From Diphasiastrum complanatum (lineage: Eukaryota; Streptophyta; Lycopodiopsida; Lycopodiales; Lycopodiaceae), in NCBI GenBank assembly GCA_029204225.1, contig CM055096.1, positions 33,523,209-33,587,208 of the forward strand: a DNA stretch of 64,000 bases. Reading direction: 5' to 3'. Within the stretch, counting starts at the first letter, position 1. Each line of letters opens with the position of its first letter. Position numbers and translations under genes: made by a program. Below, in pieces: positions 44,429 to 54,230 of this stretch. The notes under the pieces are model-generated. The model ran no database searches, was not told the DNA's origin, and saw only the letters and a program-made list of their open reading frames with translations.

Positions 44429-44773
44429 ATGGCGGAGGGCGAAGCCAGGAGGAAGCTCGAGGAAGATGTCCGATGGCACAACAAAAGGCATCGGAAGCAA
44501 GAGGTAGACATTGCAGAGATGCTGCGAGAGACTCGACAGAGACACCCAGAGCTGCAGATCCCCGCCCCCGCTGTGGCCCCCGCCCCCGCTGTCGAGCTGG
44601 ATTTGGATGAGCAGATCAGAATGAACTTCACACGACGGCAGCTCATCATGGTCAGGGAAAGGGCTGCTCGCCGTCGGGCTGACCAGGAGGCAGCTCGGGC
44701 TAACCGGAAGGCAGAGCGAGAGCGACATAACAATGCTCCTGACGAGGGCGAGGAGTCAGTGGAGGATCCATAG
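44429..44773 (+). CDS. Charged 114-residue ORF inside the transposon, unknown
   Basis: An intact frame from ATG to TAG: MAEGEARRKLEEDVRWHN at the start, a Pro/Ala linker (PAPAVAPAPAV), DLDEQIRMNFTRRQL, then a long Arg/Ala/Glu helix (RERAARRRADQEAARANRKA) and an acidic tail. It is predicted helical, strongly charged and possibly nucleic-acid binding. It is convergent with the transposase genes. hAT elements usually encode only one protein, so this could be an accessory product or a captured gene piece. No family recognised; no promoter identified. Confidence 0.45.
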   Translation: MAEGEARRKLEEDVRWHNKRHRKQEVDIAEMLRETRQRHPELQIPAPAVAPAPAVELDLDEQIRMNFTRRQLIMVRERAARRRADQEAARANRKAERERHNNAPDEGEESVEDP

Positions 44774-45273
44774 GAATGTTTAGCATAGATGGGGTCTAGT
44801 CGTATGTGGCTGACTGTTGTTATGTAATGTTCATCAGTAGATGAGGCAATATTTAGTGTCTAGCATGGTGTAAAGAACAACCCCAGCCGTATGCGGCGGG
44901 AATACGTATTGTAATTTTGATACATCTGATGAATTAATGTACGGTGTGTTTTTTGTGTAATGCGTGCCTTGTGTATTGCAATCTGATGTATGTGATTATG
45001 AAATGCTATCAGGGGGGTTGTATTTCTGTGTTCTGCATATGCTCTCAAACTCTGTAGTGAAAACCAATTGAAAACACGCACACACCATTTGAAATAAAAC
45101 TGCAAGTAGAACATCACAATTACAAATCGACAAATACACATTTGTGTAGTGAATAGAATACGTCCAACACTAAATATAATATGAAAAATGGTCTGAATAC
45201 AGTGTTCGACCATCTGGCCGCCAAACATGGAGCATGATATCAAACTGCTAAAAATAAAATGATGGAGCTACAA

Positions 45274-45612
45274 TCAATGCTCTGCCTCAAACTCAGATGA
45301 ATGCTCCGGAGACAACTCAGGGCCCCGAGCTGACTCTCGCAACTGATATTTATGTCTGTCTGGTACTGGCATGGGCTGTGTATCCGAGGGGGAAGACTCG
45401 TCATCCTCATCCTCCCAATCTGCCTCTGCATCAGCCCCCAAGCAGGCTAAACCAACAACACCTGCTGCAGCTGGCTGTAATACTGCACCTCTACCAACAA
45501 CTGGAGCCTTGCGAGGTCGTCCTCTCTTCCCTGGCAGTTTCTGTGCCCTGCCTTTCTTGTTCGGTGCACCCTTGGGCCTTCTTGGCCTCTTGCGGACGAG
45601 GGGAGCCGTCAA
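45274..45612 (-). CDS. AT-hook protein segment downstream of the transposase
   Basis: 112-residue frame with a very basic start: RKRPRRPKG (residues 7-15), then KRGRPRK (29-35), a canonical AT-hook core RGRP that binds the minor groove of AT-rich DNA. An Ala/Gly/Val stretch and an acidic, Ser-rich tail follow. The Pro/Ala-rich frames at 45617-46179 on the same strand look like its upstream linker with frame changes. It could be the C-terminal extension of the transposase or a separate small gene. The AT-hook is seen in the sequence; its role is inferred. Confidence 0.5.
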   Translation of the reverse strand: MTAPLVRKRPRRPKGAPNKKGRAQKLPGKRGRPRKAPVVGRGAVLQPAAAGVVGLACLGADAEADWEDEDDESSPSDTQPMPVPDRHKYQLRESARGPELSPEHSSEFEAEH

Positions 45613-46337
45613 TGCCTCATCGCCCCCATGGCTGACTAGGCTGGGCCCAAGCTGCGGCCGGCTGGGATAGAGTAGCTAAAGATGGGTGTCCCTGTGCAGT
45701 TGATAGTGGAGGATAGGTCCGAGGAGTGTGTGCCCGTGGGCCTGCTGCTGGTGGAGGAACTAGATGTGGAGGGGCCGTCCCTGCAGGAGGCAAGTACAGT
45801 GGCGATAAGTACTGAAAGGGGCGCTGTGGTGGACGGTACTGGTACATCCTGGGTGCTGCCAAAGGAGGAGGATGTGCTGTGGGTGCTGCCAAAGGAGGAG
45901 CCGGTGCCGTGGGTGCTGCCAATGGAGAGGATGTGCTGTGGGTGCTGCCACTGGAGGAGCGTTTGTAGATGTGGGTGCTGCAAGAGAAGATCTGGGCACA
46001 GATGGTGGCCTGCCATGGAGACCTGCTGCTGCAAAAGTGGATGGCGATGAAGGGGCTTCAAGCCTCAACGGTATCGGTGGCACTGGAGGTGCTGTGTGGC
46101 GCACATACACCCTCTGAGGAACTGGAGGAACTGCAGGCACCTCGTGTAGCTGCTCTGACTGAGACTCTGTGTAGGGCATGCTGGATAGAGAGGATGGGGT
46201 GCCCTGACGCTCGGCATCTACTGGGCTTCTGAATCCAAGTCTGCAATCAAGTCGTCCAGCTGGGCATCCGAATACAAATGCTTTGGGCTCTAGGACTCAT
46301 CATGAGCACCATCCTCTGGAACATCCCGTGTCTCATC

Positions 46338-49300
46338 CTATGCACCATGCGGACCCTGCATGGCCTCCCAATCGGTACAATCAAAGTCATCTGGTGACTC
46401 CTCTGGTGTGCTGTCATAGAAATGCTTATGGCTATGTGATGCACGCATCCAAGCAGCTGCGGAAGGTAAACCCAAATCATTCTGCCCCCTATCAAGAGCC
46501 TCCTCCATCATATCAACATAAGAAGGTATGCCACTGGCCCCCCCTGTGTGCCTTGCCTGTCTCCCGGTATAATCTGTGGCATGTGTCCCACCTCTACCAC
46601 GTGATGCACCTGTGACCCCTGCTCTAGGCGTGTGCCCAACACCTGTATCATATGCCTCATCCCGCTCTGATCTGGCGAGCACAACCCGAATAGGCTCATC
46701 CTCATCTTGATCATCCTCTGACACTGGATCATCTGCCTCGTACAATGGAGGCTCTCTGTGCTCAAGCCCAAGCTTTCTCTCTCTCATCTCGGCAATCTCC
46801 CTCTCTCTCTCTGCCATCAACTGTGTGCCCATGTCATCTGCAGGCATGGGATGGGTGCTGTCCGTAGGCAAGTCAACCTGGCGCTCCAAATCAGATATCT
46901 TCGTCTGCAAGGTTTAAAATTGGCATGTCAGGGAGACAACTCTATCAAGAAATGAAACCAACATACCAGGAGTCAAGCTTATCACCTGCAATGCGCTCGT
47001 AATGGTCGGAAGTCTCCTGGCGAGACGTGCGTTGGTGCTACAGAACACCAACCGCTCCAACTGACTCACTGACAACCAGTTTCTTCTCCTCGTGTGAATG
47101 AGTGCCCATGTGCTCCAATTACGCTCACACACGGAGGCAGCACAGTCCTGTGGTACGTGCATTGAAATACTTCAGCACATTGTCTTCAACGAAACACAAC
47201 AATGGAGGATAAAATGAGATGCATACCTGAGAAAGGACACGCAGTGCAAGACGCTGTATAGATGGGTATGTGCTACCGAACATGGTCCACCAGGTAATGG
47301 GTAGCTGCCTCCTCTCTGGATCCTGAGCAGCCGGGTGGCCAAATGTGCCCATGCCAAAACGAAATGCAGCGAGCTCCTCCATGAGCCTGATAGGATCCAA
47401 ACCAATGTGTGGACTCACTCTGTGAATGTACTGAAGCCAATCGGCCTCGAGCTCTCTGTCTGCAATCTGTGTCGGAGAGAGGAAGAGGGGATGCAGTATG
47501 TGTGCAACGCTGGGGATACTCCTGTGGAAGTAGTTCCACCGCGTCTCTCAGATGAACTTCAGTTCTGTCATCCTGCAGGTGAGAGGCATGTGGTGTAGGG
47601 CATTACGAAAAAACTTAACATTGACAGAGAAACAAACTAGCAATTATCAAAAAGATAAAGGCCAATTACATTACTATACCGCTTACCTCTCTGGCTGCAA
47701 GATGGGTAGCTGCAGGAACTGTCCAATCCGGTCCATGAGCTCATATACCAGTCCAAGTGTCGACCCCTCGCTGTCAGCCATGCAGAGCACAATGTAAAGT
47801 GGTCGAAGCAGTCCTGATAATGTATGTGCATCCCTCCAAAACTGGTCTCCCCTCACCGTGGAAGAAAAGTGCTCCCCATCCTCAGTGCGCGGAAATGTAC
47901 TGGCACACCAAAGATCACTGGCAACCATCTGTAGAAGCTGCCCCCTGCACCTGATCAGACGGTCGGTGACCACCAAATCGAATGCAAAGCGTGTGGGGGT
48001 TGGCTTACGGAGGTCTAGATGGCTGAACACCCGGAACATGGCAAGAACACGCCTCTTCCTGGTGACAAAAGTCACCAGGAAGAGGGCCTCATGGACGATG
48101 GCTCTAACCCAGGGAAGTGCACCTATGTCCCCCATCAGAAGGTCTATGCCGTGCGCGGCACAGGGGGTATGAACAATGTGAGGGAACTCGGCCTCTAGCA
48201 GTACACCCATCTGAATGCAGTTCGTGGCATTGTTCGTCACCACTGTGACGACATGTTGTGGGCCTATAGACAGGATGGAAGACCTGATGATATCAAACAT
48301 GAACTCTGCAGATATGACTCTCCCCCCCCCTGTTGCAATCCACTGCCCTCAAAAACTGTGTGCCCATGCAGCTGGAGACCAGTATGTTGAGGATCGGCCT
48401 CCTCCTGACATCAGTTCAGCCATGGCCCAGTGGCACGTAGAGGCTCCATCTCTCTAGACAGTGACTCGACCCTATCCCTCAGCATGTGTGTGCAGACAAC
48501 CTCTGCCCTAGGGACTCTCCAGCTAGGGCTGACAGACTGTGCAAGGCGGAAGGCCCTTCTGAAGGGCTCAGAGTCGGTGATGGCAAATGGAAGGTTCAGC
48601 TCATAAATCAGGCTGGCCACGGCCTGTGTCGCCTCTTTATCCATGTGCGGCTGATGCGCGCCGCGAATGCTCTGCTGCCTAAGAACTCTCCCAGCTGGGC
48701 GACGGGTAGCGGACCTCCAGCACGGTGCACCAAACATGACGGGAATGGATGATGATGCGACAGGCTGGGCACTAGTGGATGCATCAGCTGTAGACGTGGA
48801 ATGGGGAGAGTGGGATGCACTGGCCGGGATGGGTGCAGCAGCGTAAGTGGGGTACACTAGTGGAGGGTGGACATCTGGCATGGGATACGAAAACTGCTGG
48901 ATAGGGAGGTCATCTGGATGTGAAGGGAGGGAGGAAGAGATCTCCTCAACATCCTAGAAGGCCTCGTCACTGGCATCGGGGGCTTGCTCCTGCTCGGGAG
49001 GCGGAGAGTCCATGAGAAAGTCGTAAATTGGGGGAGTGCGAGCAACAGTAGGTGGTGGTTGAACCACAGTGGCAACTGGCGGACGCGGTGGGACAGGATC
49101 CACCGGAATGGGTGCAGATGGGGGTGCGTGAGGCGGAACTGTCTGAGAGGGACGAGGGGCAAAGGGACTGGACGAGGATACACTCCCTCTCCTCGTGCGT
49201 GCCAGCCAAGCAGACAACAACTCGGCGTCAACCACGTAAGGAGCGGTGCAAAACCGAAGAACACCCTCCGAAATGGTGTTCTCCCCCGCCACAAGACGTG

Positions 49301-49527
49301 GCCCGTAGGTATCCAAAAGTCGCTGCCTGACGGGAACGGACATGCTGGCATAGGGGGCTCGCGCGTGCGCCGAGTAGATGACCTTTAAGGCGAGTGAGGG
49401 TGGCAACGAACTTGGTCAGGCAATATCGACAGCGCACTATCCTTGCACCGGACTTGTTAGACTTGTCGGGAACCTGCCTGACAATGTCCACCTCGTCCCA
49501 CAGATCGGCAAGGTTGGAATGCACCAT
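46338..49527 (-). pseudogene. hAT transposase, interrupted
   Basis: From ATG at 49527: a BED-type zinc finger (RCRYCLTKFVATLTRLKGH), then after a frame change a Pro-rich linker (49406-48890, one TAG near 48955), IYELNLPFAITDSEPFRRAF, RRRPILNILVSS, and MFDIIRSSILSIGPQHVV...NNATNC...CAAHGIDLLMGDIG, the DUF659/hAT catalytic region. Three introns (47573-47686, 47148-47226, 46905-46985) are GT-AG and keep frame. The hAT dimerisation motif WWTMFGSTYPSIQRLALRVLSQ...CERNWSTWALIHTRRRN follows, then an acidic C-terminus. Lesions: a frame change near 49350, stops near 48955, 48415 and 47549, and a shift at a G run near 48325. Confidence 0.82.
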
Positions 49528-49847
49528 CTCTGTAGAAAGGACTGCGGAAAGAAGGCAGAGATCTCTGTGGGTGCGATAGGAGTCGGAAGGCTTGAAAAAA
49601 CCACAATAAAGGCCGAAATAGCAATAGTAGGGGAGGACGCGATCAGTGCAATGCGAAGACAGTCGGGAGGGCGCGGACAGTAGGGCGATGGGCATACAAC
49701 AGAGAGGGCGCGGACAACAAGGAGGGCGCGGACAGTAGGGCGACGGGCAGGGAGAGAGATGAAGCGAGGGGGGGGATTAGATTAAAAAAGAAAATATTAG
49801 TATATTAAATATTAAAAAATATTATATATTAAAAAATAATATATATT

Positions 49848-49917
49848 GTGGTACCGCAGATCATTATGGATCCGCGGTACCACACTGGATCCGCGGATCC
49901 TGGTACCGCTGGATCTA

Positions 49918-49963
<46 letters not shown>

Positions 49964-50062
49964 GGTACCGCCTTGGTACCATGGATTTTGTGCGGCACCA
50001 TAACTGTGGTACCACCATTATGGTACCGCGGTATCATAATGGCGGTACCACGTGCCATTATG
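49848..50062. repeat. Right-hand termini with (TA)20 between two motif blocks
   Basis: Block 1 (49848-49915) has GTGGTACCGC, GGATCCGCGGTACCAC and GGATCCGCGGATCC and resembles the left block at 42636-42680 in reverse. A (TA)20 run (49921-49960) follows, then block 2 (49962-50062), the inverted partner of 43350-43450. A second TA run begins at 50063. Confidence 0.85.
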
Positions 50063-50080
50063 ATATATATATATATATAA

Positions 50081-51084
50081 TAACAACAACAACAACAATA
50101 ATAATAATAAAATTAATTTCACCTAAGGCTGTCCCTAAATTGTAAACCGGAATTTTTTTAAGCTTTAAAAAAATTTGCAAACACATCTAAAAACCAATCA
50201 AAATAGTAGAAAACCAAACATGAACGGTCAAATATGCAAACGATGTAGATCAACTACGAAATTACAACATTTTAGTAGACATTTTGTTGCCGCCCCTAGA
50301 CCCCTTGGTGACACAAGTGGTGGCCCGAGGGGGGGAAGCCCCCTTGCACCCCCTACCGGGAACTGGACATCAAACGCAATTGAACCAAGATCTTTGAAAC
50401 AAGAAGATAATCAAGCTCCAGGCTGGGGAGAGAGGCAGAGGCACCGACAACAGCACACACAGACACAGAAGCCAGGGCATCACCACCATCGACATCAGCT
50501 TCATCATCAGAGAGGGAGTCTTTGTATCATGTTAGCATAGAGTTAGAGAGAGCACAATCTATTTCATTGAGGTCAATATTTCCAAAAGCCGAAATTTTCA
50601 TTGTACTTGATCATTGAATCATCACATCAAGAAACATTGAATTATAGAATAAAAAATACCTAGTATTCAACCAAATTTGGCTCTTGTAGTGCATAAAAGA
50701 GTTCGAAAAAAATATAATTGAATTTCCCATAATTTTTGTTGCAATTTGAATACCGTATTGCAAAATAAAAAAAGAGTTCTGGAGGAGCGTGCTAGTAGGC
50801 CAATATGGTGATGATTCATCAAGCTTGCTAGCTGATAATGAGAATTGCCAAAGTTTTCACTAGTACAAAAAGTTTGTTGCATTGACTTAGGTGCAGCTCA
50901 ATGACCAAAAAAGGAAAAAAGTTGTGGTGAGTCCAACACCTTTTTCGACCATCGGTTTATGCATACCCGTGGCTACTCCCACCACAACTCATGCTAAAAG
51001 TAAAGCTTCAGTGAATAGGATTTAGCAAAAGCATCTTCTACAAAGCTTGCATTATTGTCATGTACACTAGCATGGTAAGATTGG
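50081..51084. other. No gene recognised
   Basis: Starts with AAC/AAT triplet repeats. A GC-rich scrap at 50285-50350 (GGGGGGGAAGCCCCC) resembles the GC-rich block at 42.9 kb. The 121-residue frame at 50175-50540 is low-complexity (Gln/His-rich) and not convincing. Confidence 0.4.
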
Positions 51085-52479
51085 AACGAACTGAGCCTCC
51101 GACTTATGGTGTGCCAGCTTCAATGTTAATAAAAAGTGGCCAGTAAATTGAGTACTGTGCCCAGTAGCTTAAATGTATAGTTAATTTTAATTGGAAGACA
51201 CCTTTACTTTAATCTGACATCTGATGAGGGCTTCAGATTTTATAAAGGTGGGGTGGATGTTGTAAAGTTACCTTTACAAGCTTTACTTCCGGCGCCACCG
51301 GCGCCCCTGCTGCTCCCGTTACAAGCTTTACTTCCGACGCCAGCATTGTCCCCGATGCCAACAGCGCCCCTGCTGCTCCCGGCGTCACTGTGACCATAAT
51401 TCAGCCGGCGCCAAGTTCCTATGGCTAAAAATCTTTGATCGGTTCTAGCGAAGTCCAGAGAGCTCAGATCGATGTGCAATCACCTCACACGATCTAGGCA
51501 TGATTAAAGACAGCCTGAGGATCAATAAATTCTAGAGAGAGAAAATTCTAAGAGAGAGAAAACGTGCTTTACCAGCCTGGGTAGAGTACTTGGTATGAGG
51601 GGAGGTGGCGAATCCCACCAATACTATAGGGGAGTGCGGGTTGCGACTCAGGGCGAGCTCCAACCAAGTCTCAGCCTCCCTTGCTAGAATGTTGTCCTGG
51701 CGCCCGCCTTGGCATGCCAGCGCCCCGGAGACTAGGGTGGGTCACACACTTGAAATGTAACCTTCTCAGATTTCTTAATAAAGTGGGATTTTTCTCAAAC
51801 TGACTCTGATTACCTTCTAGGTTTTAGTGTTCGTAAAAGTGCCAGTTGTAAGCCGCTTCAAACTTTTTGATCTGGCACATAGCTGAGGGTCGTATCCTGG
51901 GAAGCCAGCGACATGCCGTCGGGACCATTCGGTCTGTGGCGCCAGCGGTATGCTGTCGGGACCATTCGGTCCAGGAACTGGTTGTTTCCATATCTGTCGC
52001 GGCTTGTGGTTTTGAGTGTTCCTTGCATGAACGTGAATGGGTTAAGCTCTTGGGCTCTAACCTATCGGCTGAGTTGAATGGCTTGCTTGGGTGAAAGTTA
52101 CTTCTTTATGGCTGTCCAGTCTGGTGTGGCACCAGGTTGGCTTCTAGCGCTCGTGACGAAGCTTTGAGTTGGTTAAGTCTGATGTAAGTCAGACGACTTG
52201 CTTGGAATGGATGTTACTCGTTTGTAACGAAGCTTCGAGTTGGTTAAGTTTGATGTATGTCGGGCGGCTGGCTTGGAGGGAAGTCACCCACATCGGGACC
52301 CCCGATCTGGCATGGCGCCAGGTTGGACCTCAATGTTGGTTTCGGAACTTCAAGTTGGTTAAGTCTGATCATTGTTGGCGAGTTGGCTGCTTGTATGTCA
52401 AGTGGGTCTGGACGGCAAGAGCTGAAGGCTAGGAAGCTAAGTCGTGGTTCCCGACTCCCTTTGGGATGCCTGCGCTACA
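51085..52479 (+). mobile_element. 3' end and LTR of a second non-coding LTR element
   Basis: 51085-51257 matches the sequence before the 3' LTR at 14.6-14.7 kb, including the polypurine tract AAAGGTGGGGTGGA. The LTR (51258-52479, 1222 bp, TGTTGTAAAG to GCGCTACA) matches 14745-15944 throughout. The rest of the element to the left is missing, so this is a truncated copy. Confidence 0.88.
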
Positions 52480-52639
52480 CTTTTCCTAAGATGAATAAAC
52501 TCCAGACAAACGTGAAAGGGAGGATGCAAATCCCAACATGTTATATGAGCATTTTTGTTAATAGTGCGAGTAATTCTGGAATACTTGCAACACACAATAA
52601 AAATATTCACAAATTGTTATATCTTTCAATTCCAAGAGA
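52480..52639. other. Flank of the truncated LTR element
   Basis: AT-rich sequence with nothing recognisable between the LTR end and a Gypsy RT scrap. Confidence 0.4.
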
Positions 52640-52831
52640 ATTTTCAGATTTTGAGTGAATCTTGTCACTTATAGGATTCGATCTACAACCAATCCCAAGA
52701 GATACTTCCAACCAAGGAAAATTCTCTCATGTTCGTTAAGCAATTCACTATAGATGAAAATATCATCTAAAAATACCACTAGGCATTGACCCATATATGG
52801 ACAAAAAATATTGTTCATAGAATTCTATTTC
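52640..52831 (-). pseudogene. Gypsy reverse transcriptase scrap
   Basis: On the minus strand the frame reads NSMNNIFCPYMGQCLVVFLDDIFIYSELLNEHE. This matches the Ty3/Gypsy RT catalytic neighbourhood (MN-IF-PYL---VVV-LDDILIYS---EEH), with the two catalytic aspartates in FLDDI. Upstream frames to about 52960 are too decayed. Only about 60 residues survive. Confidence 0.7.
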
Positions 52832-53005
52832 AGAATTGGTAAGGGAACACATTTTTGTTTACAAATTTTAGGAATTTATTCCAAATCCTATTGCAACACA
52901 AAAATGGTTTCATATTTGGATTCTAATCCGAATGTCATCCACCTCTTCCCCTAGAATCTTCGATTCCTTGAAATTTTAAATGAATCTTGGGGAAAGGAAA
53001 TCAAA

Positions 53006-53150
53006 TTTTTTGAGACAACTAGAATAATAATGATCCCAAAACCTGACTTCCAATTGCACTCTCACTCTCAATCACTTTTTGAGACAACTAGAAGTAATAA
53101 TAATCCCAAAACCTCACTTCCAATTGCACTCTCACTCTCAATCACTTTTT
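53006..53150. repeat. Tandem duplication, 69-bp unit
   Basis: TTTTTGAGACAACTAGAA...CCAATTGCACTCTCACTCTC occurs twice in a row (53006-53074 and 53075-53150) with few changes. Confidence 0.9.
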
Positions 53151-53891
53151 CTTCAGGAATTCAAAGTAGACTAAGATTATTGGTCCACTTGGTTAACCAA
53201 TCATCTATTACCCTAGGTTTCTTCTCCTTCTTCTCCTCCACGGAATATGGTCTAGGCAAAAAGCCCCAAAATTGGTACTGATAAGGTCTAAACTTAATTT
53301 AGCAGAACTTCCATCTACCGGTCTCACAAAGTGTTCCGATTATCCATTTGTTTAGTGCTGCACTCAACTAGTGACAAATTTGCAAGTAGGTCGGCATAGA
53401 AATGATGACCTCGAAACTAGCATTATTTTTAGTCATTACGGTTCTTTCAAAATTTACGTAATTGGGATTTTCAAATTTTGTTCAATATGGATGAAAACTA
53501 TGACAATCGATTTACAACAAAGTTTCAGTCTCACTGTTATCAACATATTTAGAAAAATCCGGCATGCATCTAATTAAAAATGCCACTTATGATTAAGAGA
53601 TAGCTTGTCCATTCTCAAAAGCTTGTACTTTTGTCTTGCTTCCTCGGAATCCACTTTTTTTTTTAGTAAACCACCTAATTTAATTAAAAAATTGCTTTTC
53701 AACTGATGTTACCAGAAATTAACCGTGGGGCCTCCTAATAGCCACATGGAAAATGATGCTACCAATCTTAAATGCTTAGGAAATACCAAGACCCACAAGT
53801 TGAGGCATCATTAAGAGGCACAAGAGGGTGAGAAGCAAGGGCACTCACTAGTTAAGAGGCCAACTCCATTGATAAGAAAGCCAAATTTTTA
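53151..53891. other. No gene recognised
   Basis: Short ORFs only; no termini, RNA genes or domains that I can identify. Confidence 0.4.
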
Positions 53892-54230
53892 ATGCAAAAG
53901 AAAGAAGGAGGCCTTTTAATTGAGGAACTGGTTAAGCAAAGAGCCCATATGCAAAAGAAAATAGGCATGAGGGACTTTTTTCATGGGCACATGGGTTTGG
54001 AGGTTAAATCAACATTTAATGCCTTGGAGGTGACTGGTGCAAGGCTGAGAAAAATGAAGAAAGAGGCAAGATGGCTGTTTGAATGGGGAAGGTGGGCCTC
54101 ACCCCATAAAAAGGGACTGGACGTGCTTGCAGGCAAAGAATTTTTAAAGAGTTTGTTGCTAAGTTCTGCTGGTTCTTGTGCTAAAAATTCTGTCACTACT
54201 ACGTGTGTTCTTGATCCAACCATCTTTTAG
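53892..54230 (+). CDS. 112-residue ORF, unrecognised
   Basis: Open frame with a basic helical first half (LVKQRAHMQKKIGMRDFF, LRKMKKEARWLFEWGRW) and a less ordered C-terminus. No known domain, no obvious splice context and no partner genes. Composition is protein-like, but a chance ORF or a host gene fragment is equally possible. Confidence 0.25.
   Translation: MQKKEGGLLIEELVKQRAHMQKKIGMRDFFHGHMGLEVKSTFNALEVTGARLRKMKKEARWLFEWGRWASPHKKGLDVLAGKEFLKSLLLSSAGSCAKNSVTTTCVLDPTIF

Larger units (their letters stand above)
43350..50062 (-). mobile_element. hAT-type DNA transposon inserted in (TA)n
   Basis: The left end (43350-43450) and the right end (49962-50062, read in reverse) share about 100 bp: GGCACGTGGTACC, CATTATG, CCGCGGTACCATAATGG, TTATGGTGCCGC and so on. 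Outside both ends are TA runs (43299-43349; 50063-50080). The left terminus CAGTGG fits the hAT CA-G-G consensus. The interior encodes a minus-strand hAT transposase with introns, a proline-rich/AT-hook ORF, a plus-strand charged ORF and a tandem repeat. The right terminus is separated from the interior by a further (TA)20 run and another motif block. Confidence 0.75.
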
